Assembly: GCA_015060105.1 (NCBI GenBank)
Contig: SUZD01000006.1
Location: 41,340 to 105,339, forward strand
Reading direction: 5' to 3'
DNA: 64,000 nucleotides
Source of the DNA: Rikenellaceae bacterium
GTDB lineage: Bacteria; Bacteroidota; Bacteroidia; Bacteroidales; Rikenellaceae
Made by a program: the position numbers and the translations under genes. The notes under the pieces are model-generated. The model was given only the letters and a program-made list of their open reading frames with translations, ran no database searches and was not told where the DNA came from. How positions within the stretch are numbered: the first letter of the stretch is position 1; each line of letters begins with the position of its first letter. Positions 37,603 through 47,021 of the stretch are shown here, in pieces.

Positions 37603-38643
37603 TTATCGTACTCGCAGTTTGCGGCCGATGCGGAGTGTGGTTTTGGTTGTTATGCCGTTCAGTCGGCAGATAGCCGAGACTGTTGTATGGTATTTTACGG
37701 CAAGTCCACCGAGGGTGTCGCCCGAGCGAATGGTGTGATATTTTGCTGCTGCCTCTTCGGCTGCTTTTGCTGCTGCTTCCTTGTCTTTGCGCTCCACCTC
37801 GTCGATGATTGCTTGCGAGATAGATGCGCTGTCGGTGTTGGCGGCAATCTTCGACGGGTCGATAAGTCCTTCGTCGTCATCTTCGAGTCCTTCGACTGCG
37901 CGTGAGCGAATGTTGAAGAACTTGCGTTCGAGGACGAAGGTGCTGTAATGCAGGTTGCCCGTAGCGAAATCAATTATGCGCTGTGGGTCGAAAGTCTGGT
38001 CGCAGTAGCGTACCTCGAAGTGGAGGTGAGGTCCGCGACTTCGGCCTGTGCTTCCACCGTAACCGATGACTTGTCCAGCCACGACCCAATCATTAACTTT
38101 GACATTGATTCTCGAAAGGTGTCCGTAGTATGTCTCCAAGCCGTTGGGGTGGCGCAGAATTATAAGGTTACCGAAGCCTCCTGTGTTGTAGGTGGCATAG
38201 CGTACTCGTCCCGAGAATGTCGCATAGATAGGCTCGCCCGTCTTCAACCCGAGGTCAATACCATTGTGGTTGCGTCGTCCGCGAGGACCATAACGCGAAA
38301 TAATGTGTCCCATAACGGGGCAGTGATAGTCATCGACACTCTCGATTAGTTTGAGTTCCATCTCCTCGGGCAACTGTTTGAGCTCGATGTCGCGGTAGGC
38401 GAAGATGCGAAGCGTGTCCCAATGCGAAGTATAGATATCCGAACGACACCACTCCTCTGTTTGATTGTTGATGTAATCAAACGAGTTGTCGGTGTAGAGT
38501 ACCAAACGAACACCAGCTCGGTCAGTATCAAGGGTGTCGATGGGGCGATGCGGACGGTCCGAGATGCGAATGGTGGCTCGCTGTTGGGCCGAGAGTGTGG
38601 CGCATAACAAAAGAGCGGTCAGTAAACCTGCAAGTTTTCTCAT
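37603..38643 (-). CDS. M23 (lysostaphin-type) peptidase with C-terminal LysM
   Basis: 346 residues from the ATG giving MRKLAGLLTALLL, a signal peptide. The M23 core has zinc ligands His126 and Asp130 (HNGIDLG) and the HxH of GPHLHFEV (His206, His208), so it is likely active on peptidoglycan. An Ala/Glu-rich linker leads to a LysM (YHTIRSGDTLGGLAVKYHTT) at about 300-346. It starts 10 nt after the lon stop and is probably cotranscribed. Confidence 0.93.
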   Translation of the reverse strand: MRKLAGLLTALLLCATLSAQQRATIRISDRPHRPIDTLDTDRAGVRLVLYTDNSFDYINNQTEEWCRSDIYTSHWDTLRIFAYRDIELKQLPEEMELKLIESVDDYHCPVMGHIISRYGPRGRRNHNGIDLGLKTGEPIYATFSGRVRYATYNTGGFGNLIILRHPNGLETYYGHLSRINVKVNDWVVAGQVIGYGGSTGRSRGPHLHFEVRYCDQTFDPQRIIDFATGNLHYSTFVLERKFFNIRSRAVEGLEDDDEGLIDPSKIAANTDSASISQAIIDEVERKDKEAAAKAAEEAAAKYHTIRSGDTLGGLAVKYHTTVSAICRLNGITTKTTLRIGRKLRVR

Positions 38644-38653
38644 CTTCTGCCCG

Positions 38654-41080
38654 TTATTTGTTGAGTGCCAAAGCCAAAACCTCGTCGTTGGTGCGAACAT
38701 AGTGGAATGTTACACCTTCGAGATAACTCTCTTTAATCTCGGCAATATCCTTGCGGTTGTCCTCGCACAGAATGACATCGGTAATGCCTGCGCGTTTGGC
38801 TGCCAAAATCTTCTCTTTGATACCTCCGACGGGCATTACTCGACCACGCAAGGTGGTCTCGCCGGTCATTGCAAGACGCTCACGAATGGTGCGACCCGTG
38901 TAGGTCGAAGCGATAGAGGTTACCATTGTGATACCTGCGCTGGGGCCATCTTTGGGTATTGCGCCTTCGGGGACGTGAATATTGATGTCGTATTGTTGGA
39001 AACGCTCCTTGTCGATACCCAACTCCTCGTAGTGCGCCTTAACCCACTCAAAAGCGATGGTTGCCGATTCCTTCATCACGGTACCGAGATTACCCGTCAG
39101 GTTCAACTCGCCCTTGCCGGGTGTGAGCAACGACTCGATGTAGAGAATGTCGCCTCCGACCTCGGTCCACGCCAAGCCCGTAACAACACCCACCATACCT
39201 GCTACCTCGTAACTATCCTCTTTGAATCGGGGCATACCCATAATCTTCTCGATGTCCTCTTTCGAGATTGCGGCATCGAAACTCTCCTCCATACCAATCT
39301 GTTTGGCACGATAGCGGGCAATCTTCGCCAACGACTTATCCAGCAGACGAACACCCGACTCACGAGTGTATTGCGAGATAATCTTCTCGATAACATCATC
39401 GGCAACGGTCATCTTGTCGGTGGGAACGCCGTGAGCCTCGCACTGCTTTGTAACGAGGTGGTTGCGTGCAATGCTAACCTTGTCTTCGAGTACATATCCC
39501 GGAATGTTAATCATCTCCATACGGTCGCGCAAAGCGGGCGGTACATTGCCAATGTTGTTGGCAGTAGCAATGAATAGGACTTTGCTCAAATCGTACTCCA
39601 TGTCGAGGTAGTTGTCGTGGAAAGTGGTGTTTTGTTCGGGGTCAAGTACCTCCAACAGAGCCGAAGAGGGGTCGCCGTGATTGCTTTGACCTGTCTTGTC
39701 CACCTCGTCAAGAATGATGACGGGGTTCGACGAGCCACACTTGGCAATGGTCTTGATGATGCGACCCGGCATTGCGCCGATGTAGGTGCGTCGGTGACCG
39801 CGAATCTCGGCCTCGTCGTGCAAACCACCAAGCGAGATACGACCGAACTTGCGGCCCAAAGCCTCGGCAACACTGCGGCCAAGCGAAGTTTTACCAACTC
39901 CCGGAGGGCCGTAAAGGCACAAGATGGGCGACTTCAAATCGCCTTTGAGTTTGATTACAGCCAAGTGCTCCAAGATGCGATCCTTAACCTCGTCCAATCC
40001 GTAGTGGTCGCGGTCAAGACGCTCACGAGCCTGATTCAAATCGAGGTTATCCTCGGTGTACTCGTTCCAAGGCAACTCCAACATCAACTCCAAATAGGTC
40101 ATCTGTACCGAGTACTCGGCAATGGCAGGATTCAGTCGCTCCAACTTCGAGAGCTCTTTGTCGAACTGCTCGGCAACCTCGGTGCTCCACTTCTTACTCT
40201 TCGCCTTCTCGCGCAGACGCTCGATGTCGTCACCATCAGCACCGCCTCCCAACTCGTCTTGAATGGTACGCATTTGTTGTTGGAGGAAGTAGTCGCGTTG
40301 TTGCTTGTCGAGGTCCTGTTTAACCTTGTTTTGAATCTCGTTTTTGAGTTCGGCAAGTTGTTGTTCACGAATCAGAATTTCGAGCAGACGACGGGCGCGA
40401 ATGAGCAAACCGGGAGCCTCCAACAAGTGTTGGCGGTCGGCGTCCGAAAACTCCATGTTGGTACAGATGAAGTTGATGAGGCTTCGTCGGCTGTCGATAT
40501 TTTTGATGGCAAATACGGCCTCTTTGGGCATGTGTGCCGATATGTTGATGATGCCGAGCGCAACGTCACGAATCGAGTCCACCAGAGCCTCGAACTCGAC
40601 ATTGCCCTTCTCGGGTGTCCAATCCTTGATTGTGGTTACGGTTGCCTTGAAGTAGGGCTCGCTCGACATAAACTCTTTAATCTCAATCTTTTCGAGGCCG
40701 TGCAGAATGACGGTCAGGTTGCCGTTGGGCATTTCGAGAATTTTGAGAATCTTGGCCGAGGTACCGATGCGATACATATCGCCCGGGCCGGGAACTTCGA
40801 CGTCGCTCTCTTTTTGGAGAACGGCACCCAGCAGACCGCCATTTTGTTCCACGTCGCGTACCAACTTCATCGACTTCTCACGACCAACGGTGATGGGGGT
40901 GATAGAGCCGGGGAAGAGTACCGAACTGCGCAGAGTGAGAATGGGCAGTACGTCGGGTATTGCGACGTCGGTGGGCAACTCGTCGTCACCACCCGTGATG
41001 GGTATGACCTGATGTTGTCCGTCAAGCATATCCGAGATGCTCGACAGGTCTTCGATGTCTATTTTTATCTTCTTATCCAT
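38654..41080 (-). CDS. lon: ATP-dependent protease Lon
   Basis: 808 residues. Substrate-binding N domain, AAA+ module with Walker A GPPGVGKT (391-398) and Walker [11 protein letters not shown]-terminal protease domain with catalytic Ser714 (PKDGPSAG) and Lys757 (GGIKEK). Degrades damaged and regulatory proteins in the cytoplasm. The ATG giving [10 protein letters not shown] is preferred because the longer frame runs through the promoter. Divergent from valS. Confidence 0.97.
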   Translation of the reverse strand: MDKKIKIDIEDLSSISDMLDGQHQVIPITGGDDELPTDVAIPDVLPILTLRSSVLFPGSITPITVGREKSMKLVRDVEQNGGLLGAVLQKESDVEVPGPGDMYRIGTSAKILKILEMPNGNLTVILHGLEKIEIKEFMSSEPYFKATVTTIKDWTPEKGNVEFEALVDSIRDVALGIINISAHMPKEAVFAIKNIDSRRSLINFICTNMEFSDADRQHLLEAPGLLIRARRLLEILIREQQLAELKNEIQNKVKQDLDKQQRDYFLQQQMRTIQDELGGGADGDDIERLREKAKSKKWSTEVAEQFDKELSKLERLNPAIAEYSVQMTYLELMLELPWNEYTEDNLDLNQARERLDRDHYGLDEVKDRILEHLAVIKLKGDLKSPILCLYGPPGVGKTSLGRSVAEALGRKFGRISLGGLHDEAEIRGHRRTYIGAMPGRIIKTIAKCGSSNPVIILDEVDKTGQSNHGDPSSALLEVLDPEQNTTFHDNYLDMEYDLSKVLFIATANNIGNVPPALRDRMEMINIPGYVLEDKVSIARNHLVTKQCEAHGVPTDKMTVADDVIEKIISQYTRESGVRLLDKSLAKIARYRAKQIGMEESFDAAISKEDIEKIMGMPRFKEDSYEVAGMVGVVTGLAWTEVGGDILYIESLLTPGKGELNLTGNLGTVMKESATIAFEWVKAHYEELGIDKERFQQYDINIHVPEGAIPKDGPSAGITMVTSIASTYTGRTIRERLAMTGETTLRGRVMPVGGIKEKILAAKRAGITDVILCEDNRKDIAEIKESYLEGVTFHYVRTNDEVLALALNK

Positions 41081-41103
41081 AAATTCATTATCCGTATAGC
41101 GCA

Positions 41104-41111
41104 CAAAGGTA
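41104..41111 (-). promoter_or_regulatory. -7 box for lon
   Basis: On minus: TACCTTTG, full TAnnTTTG match, 23 nt before the lon ATG. No heat-shock operator such as CIRCE was seen. Confidence 0.55.
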
Positions 41112-41154
41112 GTATTTTTTCTTCGAAAATACTCACTTTCTCGTCGAAAACCCT

Positions 41155-41162
41155 TATCTTTG
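41155..41162 (+). promoter_or_regulatory. -7 box for valS
   Basis: TATCTTTG, full consensus, 35 nt before the valS ATG. Confidence 0.6.
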
Positions 41163-41197
41163 CACATTGTGAATAAACCAAATCGCTATATAAACGT

Positions 41198-43945
41198 ATG
41201 TCATTAGCTGATAAGTATGTCCCCGGGGACATTGAGAGTAAGTGGTATGAGCGCTGGGAAAGCAGCAATATTTTCCACTCGACACCCGACAATAGAGAAC
41301 CATATACAATAGTCATTCCGCCACCCAATGTGACAGGTATGCTCCACATGGGCCATATGCTTAACAACACATTGCAAGATGTGTTGGTGCGCCGTGCCCG
41401 TATGATGGGCAAGAATGCCTGCTGGGTACCCGGAACCGACCACGCAAGTATCGCAACCGAGGCAAAGGTTGTAAAGAAACTCGCCGAGCAGGGTATTCGC
41501 AAAAGCGACCTTACCCGCGAGCAGTTCTTGGAGCACGCTTGGGATTGGACCCGCGAACACGGCGGTATCATTCTCAAACAGTTGCGTAAATTGGGCGCTT
41601 CGTGCGATTGGGAGCGTACTTCGTTTACTATGGACGAGGTGCGTAGCCAAAGCGTTATCAAAGTATTTGTTGACCTCTACAACAAGGGCCTTATCTATCG
41701 TGGCCTGCGTATGGTAAACTGGGACCCCAAGGCGCAAACCGCTTTGAGCAACGAGGAGGTTATCTACAAGGAGGAGCAAAGCAAACTCTTCTATCTGCGT
41801 TACTATGTTGATGAGCCTGCGGGCAGCACCGATGGCGAGGAGGCTGATGCAGTAACTTTGAGCCCCGATGCTCCGTTTGACCCCGCAGTCAAACACCAAA
41901 TTCTGCACCGTGACGCCGAGGGTCGTCGTTACGCTGTTGTGGCAACCACCCGTCCCGAGACCATTATGGGTGATACTGCAATGTGTATCAACCCCAAAGA
42001 CCCCAAAAATAGTTGGCTTAAAGGCAAACGCGTTATTGTACCTCTGGTTGGTCGTTCAATCCCCGTTATCGAGGACCGCTATGTCGAAATCGAGTTCGGT
42101 ACAGGTTGTTTGAAGGTAACCCCTGCACACGATACCAATGACTATATGCTCGGCAAAACACACTCGCTCGAAACAATCGACATCTTCAATCCCGATGCGA
42201 CTATCAGCGAGGCTGCCGGTATGTATGTCGGTATGGACCGTATGGAGGTGCGTACCCAAATCGTCAAGGATTTGGAGGCCGCAGGTCTTATGGAGAAGGT
42301 CGAGAACTACATCAACAAAGTCGGATATTCGGAGCGTAACCCTTCGACCGCTGTTGAGCCCCGTTTGTGTATGCAATGGTTCTTGTCGATGCAACACTTT
42401 GCCGACATCGCATTGCCGCCTGTGATGAACGACGAGTTGAAATTCTACCCCTCGAAATACAAAACAACCTATCGTAACTGGTTGGAGAATATCCAAGATT
42501 GGTGTATCAGCCGTCAGTTGTGGTGGGGCCACCGTATTCCTGCTTACTTCTTGCCCGTGGGCGAGGGTGGCGAGGAGCGTTTTGTTGTTGCCGAGAGTGC
42601 CGACAAAGCGTTGGAGTTGGCTCGCGCTATCGAGGGCTACGAGAACATCACAGCCGAGGAGTTGCGTCAAGACGAAGATGCACTCGATACTTGGTTCAGC
42701 TCGTGGTTGTGGCCCGTGTCGTTGTTCGACGGTATTCGCAACCCCGACAACGACGAAATCAAATACTACTATCCGACTAGCGATTTGGTTACAGGCCCCG
42801 ATATTATCTTCTTCTGGGTTGCCCGTATGATTATGGCCGGATATGAGTATAATGGCGATATGCCTTTCCGTAATGTTTACTTTACGGGTATCGTGCGTGA
42901 TAAACTCGGTCGCAAGATGAGTAAATCGCTCGGAAACTCGCCCGACCCGCTCGACCTGATTGCCAAATATGGTGCCGATGGTGTCCGTTGCGCTATGTTG
43001 CTCTGCACAAGCGCAGGTAACGACCTTATGTTCGATGAGGCTCTCTGTGAGCAAGGTCGTAACTTCGCCAACAAGATTTGGAACGCTTATCGTCTGGTTG
43101 GTGGCTGGAAGGTTGATGAGTCACTTGCTCAAAGCGAGGGTAACGCCATTGCAATCAAATGGTTTGATGCAACACTCAAAAAAGCCGTTGGCGAGATGGA
43201 TGAGCATTTTGCTCAATACCGTATCTCCGATGCGCTCAAAACCGTATATCGTCTGTTCTGGGACGACTTCTCGGGTTGGTATCTCGAAATGGTTAAACCC
43301 GCATACCAAGCACCGATTGATGCAGCAACACTCGCGGCAACCAAAGGTTTCTTCGACAAATTGTTGCGTCTGCTGTCGCCCTTTATGCCCTTCATCACCG
43401 AGGAGTTGTGGCAAGACCTTGCACCTCGTGGCGAGGAGAGCCTGTGCGTAGCCGCTATGCCCACCGTTGAGGCGTACGAGGCGAGCCTGATTGAGAACTT
43501 CGGCCCCATTGGCGAGGCAGTAAGTTCAATTCGTGCTATCCGCAAAGCAAAGAATATTCCTAACCGTGAGCCTCTGGCTTTGAAGGTCATCTGCGACGAT
43601 AACTACCACACCGAGTTTGAGCCCCTGCTTATCAAAATGGCGGGTCTGTCGGGCGTTGAGTATGTGAGCGAGAAAGACGCTGCTGCCGAGAGCTTTATGG
43701 TTAAGACAACTCAATACTTCGTTCCTATGAGCGAGCAGATTGATGTTGAGGCCGAGGTTGAGAAATTGACCAAAGACTTGGCATATTTCGAGGGCTTCCT
43801 TGCAGGCGTTATGAAGAAACTTGGCAACGAGCGCTTTATGTCGTCGGCACCTGCGAAGGTTGTCGAGACCGAGTATGCCAAGAAGCGTGATGCCGAGGCG
43901 AAGATTGAGGCTATCAAGGAGCGTTTGGCAGCCTTCGGCAAGTAA
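41198..43945 (+). CDS. valS: Valyl-tRNA synthetase
   Basis: 915 residues, class I synthetase charging tRNA-Val. HIGH motif as HMGH (residues 50-53, after PPPNVTG), the editing domain with [31 protein letters not shown] in [14 protein letters not shown], and the C-terminal anticodon-binding and coiled-coil tRNA-binding arm. No T-box or other leader is visible. Confidence 0.98.
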   Translation: MSLADKYVPGDIESKWYERWESSNIFHSTPDNREPYTIVIPPPNVTGMLHMGHMLNNTLQDVLVRRARMMGKNACWVPGTDHASIATEAKVVKKLAEQGIRKSDLTREQFLEHAWDWTREHGGIILKQLRKLGASCDWERTSFTMDEVRSQSVIKVFVDLYNKGLIYRGLRMVNWDPKAQTALSNEEVIYKEEQSKLFYLRYYVDEPAGSTDGEEADAVTLSPDAPFDPAVKHQILHRDAEGRRYAVVATTRPETIMGDTAMCINPKDPKNSWLKGKRVIVPLVGRSIPVIEDRYVEIEFGTGCLKVTPAHDTNDYMLGKTHSLETIDIFNPDATISEAAGMYVGMDRMEVRTQIVKDLEAAGLMEKVENYINKVGYSERNPSTAVEPRLCMQWFLSMQHFADIALPPVMNDELKFYPSKYKTTYRNWLENIQDWCISRQLWWGHRIPAYFLPVGEGGEERFVVAESADKALELARAIEGYENITAEELRQDEDALDTWFSSWLWPVSLFDGIRNPDNDEIKYYYPTSDLVTGPDIIFFWVARMIMAGYEYNGDMPFRNVYFTGIVRDKLGRKMSKSLGNSPDPLDLIAKYGADGVRCAMLLCTSAGNDLMFDEALCEQGRNFANKIWNAYRLVGGWKVDESLAQSEGNAIAIKWFDATLKKAVGEMDEHFAQYRISDALKTVYRLFWDDFSGWYLEMVKPAYQAPIDAATLAATKGFFDKLLRLLSPFMPFITEELWQDLAPRGEESLCVAAMPTVEAYEASLIENFGPIGEAVSSIRAIRKAKNIPNREPLALKVICDDNYHTEFEPLLIKMAGLSGVEYVSEKDAAAESFMVKTTQYFVPMSEQIDVEAEVEKLTKDLAYFEGFLAGVMKKLGNERFMSSAPAKVVETEYAKKRDAEAKIEAIKERLAAFGK

Positions 43946-43954
43946 AAGCTGTCT

Positions 43955-44054
43955 AACAAGGTAATTTCTGCGTTGTCCTCCGACTCGCAATCCTCACATA
44001 CTCCGTGTATGCTGCGGTTGCTCGTCAGTCGTCCGCCTTGAAATTCCTCTTGTT
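43955..44054. repeat. 100-nt imperfect-palindrome element after valS
   Basis: Bounded by near-inverted ends AACAAGGTAATTTC and GAAATTCCTCTTGTT, with inner arms GCAA/TTGC and CATAC/GTATG around TCCGT; the whole can fold into one long imperfect hairpin. A 17-nt piece of its left end, AAGGTAATTTCTGCGTT (43958-43974), recurs at 44076-44092. No coding potential. Looks like a REP/MITE-like extragenic repeat. Confidence 0.6.
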
Positions 44055-44106
44055 ATACAACTTCCGCAGTGATGTAAGGTAATTTCTGCGTTATCTAAGT
44101 CATATA

Positions 44107-44142
44107 AAAATGAGTGTCCCGGTGGGGCACTCATTTTGTTTT
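44107..44142 (+). terminator. Terminator between valS and the esterase gene
   Basis: AAAATGAGTG..CCC and GGGGCACTCATTTT form a long stem with a GGT loop and a T-rich tail. Confidence 0.85.
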
Positions 44143-44201
44143 TATGGGCAGGGTGCACTTTCTCAAAAAAGTTTTGTATATTGCGATGTAAAATTTGTAC
44201 T

Positions 44202-45134
44202 ATGAAAAAGTTTGTACTTGTAGTGCTGTGTGTGCTTGCTGCTGCACAAATGAGGGCTGTGGCTCCCCGCACCATGATTTACGACATCAAGGAGAGCGAT
44301 ACACTGCGTTTGGATTTCTACGAGGTGCCGCAGAGTGATGCTCCTTGCGTGGTGTTTATGTTTGGTGGAGGTTTCTTTCAGGGCAACCGCTATCGTGAGG
44401 ACTATGCCCGCTTCTTTGAGTACCTCAATAGTTGCGGCTATGCTGTTGCCTCGATAGACTATCGTTTGGGCTTGGCGAAACTGCGCTCAATGACCTCGAA
44501 ACCATCGGTGGGCGAACTTGTTACAATGCTTACCAACTCGGTCGATATGGCGGTTAGTGACCTCTATTCCGCAACACGATACCTATTGGCAAACCACGCC
44601 GAACTTGGCATTGCTCCGTCGAAAATTATCACTTGCGGTTCGAGTGCGGGTGCTATCTCGGTGCTTACAGCCGAGTGGCGTCGCTCGGAAGGTCGCGCCG
44701 AACTGCCCGAAGAATTTGCCTATGCGGGAGTAATCTCGTTTGCGGGTGCGGTCTATTCTTCGTCGGGTGCACCCCGTTGGAATGTCGAGAAAGCCGCTCC
44801 TGTGATGCTGTATCACGGCGACGCCGATAGCAATGTGCCCTATCGCAAGTTGGTGGTCGGCAAGGTCGGTATGTGGGGTAGCGACTATATCTACGACAAA
44901 TTCCTTCGCAAGAGCGATAAACCATACTATATGTGCGTCTATCTTGATGTCGATCACGTTGTGGCGGGTGCGCCATACCTCCAACACCACGAACAGATTG
45001 ATTGGTTTATCGACAAGATTGCGCTTGGCGGCCGCGAGTTTCAGGTGTATGACCAGATGCGTGATAGGGCATACCCTGCCAAACAACCGCCCCGTACCAT
45101 TTTCGATTACATAAAAGCTAATTTCGGACAATAA
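44202..45134 (+). CDS. Secreted alpha/beta-hydrolase (esterase/lipase-like)
   Basis: 310 residues from the ATG that gives a signal peptide (MKKFVLVVLCVLAAAQMRA). Hormone-sensitive-lipase-like features: oxyanion GGGFFQGNR (55-63), nucleophile Ser148 in CGSSAGA, then acid and base in YHGDADSNVPY and VYLDVDHVV. Substrate unknown. It ends 3 nt before the response-regulator gene, so it shares an operon with a PhoB/PhoR-like pair. Confidence 0.88.
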   Translation: MKKFVLVVLCVLAAAQMRAVAPRTMIYDIKESDTLRLDFYEVPQSDAPCVVFMFGGGFFQGNRYREDYARFFEYLNSCGYAVASIDYRLGLAKLRSMTSKPSVGELVTMLTNSVDMAVSDLYSATRYLLANHAELGIAPSKIITCGSSAGAISVLTAEWRRSEGRAELPEEFAYAGVISFAGAVYSSSGAPRWNVEKAAPVMLYHGDADSNVPYRKLVVGKVGMWGSDYIYDKFLRKSDKPYYMCVYLDVDHVVAGAPYLQHHEQIDWFIDKIALGGREFQVYDQMRDRAYPAKQPPRTIFDYIKANFGQ

Positions 45135-45137
45135 TAT

Positions 45138-45815
45138 ATGGCTACGCCACACATACTGATTGTTGATGACGAGGAGTCGCTGTGCGAGATTTTGAAGTTC
45201 AATCTCGACTCGGCCGGGTATAAATGCTCGGTTGCATATAGTGCCGAGGAGGCATTGACCCTCCCGATTGAAGAGTTTGACTTGATACTGCTCGATGTGA
45301 TGATGGGCGAACTCGGGGGCTTTGGACTTGCCAAGATACTCAAAGCACGTCCGCAGACCGCCGATATACCTATTATTTTTTGTACTGCAAGGGATACCGA
45401 AGACGATACAATCCGAGGCTTCGGTATAGGTGCCGACGACTATATCGCAAAACCGTTTTCGGTGCGTGAGGTTGTGGCCCGTGTGCAGAGCGTGTTGCGT
45501 CGTACCTCATCGTCGCGCTCGCGTGGTCTGCTCTCGTATGAGGGGCTTGTGGTCGATGTTTCCAAGAAGATTTGTACGGTTGATGGAGCCGAGGTGCAAC
45601 TGACCCGCAAGGAGTTTCAGATTCTCGCTCTGCTGCTCGAAAATGCCAATACCATTCTTTCGCGTGAGGAGATTATGGATAAGGTTTGGAGTGGCGAGGT
45701 CGTCGTGCTGGGACGCACGGTTGATGTCAATGTTACACGATTGCGTAAGAAAATAGGCACCTATGGTGCAAATATAGTTACACGAACAGGATACGGTTAC
45801 GGTTTTGAAAAGTAG
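45138..45815 (+). CDS. OmpR/PhoB-family response regulator
   Basis: 225 residues. Receiver domain with acidic pocket (VDDEES), phosphoacceptor Asp53 (LILLDVMMGE) and conserved Lys in YIAKPFSVREV; a C-terminal winged-helix DNA-binding domain (LTRKEFQILALLLEN...VDVNVTRLRKKIG...VTRTGYGYGFE). Probably PhoB-like, because a Pit phosphate transporter with an 11-nt-repeat operator follows. Overlaps the kinase gene by 11 nt. Confidence 0.93.
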   Translation: MATPHILIVDDEESLCEILKFNLDSAGYKCSVAYSAEEALTLPIEEFDLILLDVMMGELGGFGLAKILKARPQTADIPIIFCTARDTEDDTIRGFGIGADDYIAKPFSVREVVARVQSVLRRTSSSRSRGLLSYEGLVVDVSKKICTVDGAEVQLTRKEFQILALLLENANTILSREEIMDKVWSGEVVVLGRTVDVNVTRLRKKIGTYGANIVTRTGYGYGFEK

Positions 45816-46896
45816 AGGAACATACGGTATTTTGCTTCGGGCACTGCTGGTGGTAGTGCCTGTGCTGGTTGCGATATTTGTCGTTGTGGATATGCGCATC
45901 GACCGATTGCACTTTGTCGAAATGGGCGATAGCTTTCTGTTGTGGGGCGTTATCGTTACTTTGTTGTTGGTGCTTGCTATTTTTGCCGTTATTCTGCAAC
46001 GCCTCAATCGCAATATCAAACATCTGCGTCGTTTTGTGCGCGATGTCGATGAGGGCCGTCAAATCGAAGCACTACCCAAATTTGCCGATGACGAGTTGGG
46101 TAAAATGTCGCACCACATGGTAAATCTCTATCTGCGTCTGCAAAAGACCACCGAAGATTTGGAGCAGGAGCATGCAATGGCTCTGCATCAGGAGCAGGAG
46201 AAGATTCGTATCAAACGACAACTGACCAATAATATCAATCACGAACTGAAAACACCTGTAAGTTCTATTCGAGGCTATCTCGAAACAATCCTTGCAAATC
46301 CGACAATGGACGAACAGACCCGTGTGTCGTTCTTGCAGAAGAGTTATAAACAGTGTGAACGATTGCAAACACTGTTGCGCGATGTTTCGACTATTACCCG
46401 TATGGACGAGGCGCGTGAGATGTTCTCGCGCGAGGAGGTTAATCTGCGTCGTGTAGTTGATGACTTGGCGGCCGACATTGCTCTATTGCCGATTGATCGC
46501 CGTATGAGGGTCAATATCTCGATGCCCGAGAGTGTGGTGGTTGTGGGTAATGCATCGCTATTGACCTCGGTTTTCCGTAACCTTACCGACAACGCTATCG
46601 CCTATTCGGGTGGCCGCGACATCTATATCTCAATGACTGCCGAAAGTGAAACGCACTACCACTTCCAAGTGGCAGATAATGGTATCGGTGTCGAGGATGT
46701 GCATCTGGCACACCTTTTCGAGCGTTTCTATCGTGTCGATAAAGGACGCTCGCGCAAGGAGGGTGGAACGGGTCTTGGACTTGCCATTGTCAAGAATGCT
46801 GTGTTGTTTCACGGTGGCGAAATCGAAGCCCGCAATCGACGCGAAGGTGGCCTTCAATTCCTGTTCTCAATAGCCAAAAATAGTCAGAAGGACTAA
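45805..46896 (+). CDS. PhoR-like sensor histidine kinase
   Basis: 363 residues starting with TTG inside the regulator gene; this start keeps the first membrane helix whole. Two transmembrane helices (about 8-29 and 43-66) joined by only about 13 residues, so no periplasmic sensor domain, as in PhoR. A HAMP-like linker, HisKA with His146 (NINHELKTPVSSIRGY), and HATPase with LTDNAIAYSGG and GGTGLGLAIVK. Sensing is probably through membrane or cytoplasmic contacts. Confidence 0.9.
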   Translation: MKSRGTYGILLRALLVVVPVLVAIFVVVDMRIDRLHFVEMGDSFLLWGVIVTLLLVLAIFAVILQRLNRNIKHLRRFVRDVDEGRQIEALPKFADDELGKMSHHMVNLYLRLQKTTEDLEQEHAMALHQEQEKIRIKRQLTNNINHELKTPVSSIRGYLETILANPTMDEQTRVSFLQKSYKQCERLQTLLRDVSTITRMDEAREMFSREEVNLRRVVDDLAADIALLPIDRRMRVNISMPESVVVVGNASLLTSVFRNLTDNAIAYSGGRDIYISMTAESETHYHFQVADNGIGVEDVHLAHLFERFYRVDKGRSRKEGGTGLGLAIVKNAVLFHGGEIEARNRREGGLQFLFSIAKNSQKD

Positions 46897-46943
46897 ATTT
46901 AACACATTTGTAACAGGTTTGTAACACTAATTTAGTTGCTTTG
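46896..46943 (+). promoter_or_regulatory. Putative Pho box and promoter of the phosphate transporter
   Basis: TAACA occurs at 46900, 46911 and 46922, exactly 11 nt apart; the last two belong to identical 9-mers TTTGTAACA (46907-46915, 46918-46926). PhoB boxes are 11-nt direct repeats, so this fits a PhoB-type operator with heptamer TTGTAAC and 4-nt spacers. A -7-like TTGCTTTG follows at 46936-46943, and the repeats take the place of the -33 box, as at activator-dependent promoters. Binding is inferred. Confidence 0.65.
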
Positions 46944-47021
46944 TGTTGTGTGAATTGGTCGCACAAAACGGCAAAATACTGATAATAAACTAAATAAATA
47001 TAAAACCTAAATCGTAAAAGT

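Noticed and set aside
39617..41176. Plus-strand open frame opposite lon
   Set aside because: Lon is certain on the minus strand; this frame shows no domain and includes the lon promoter.
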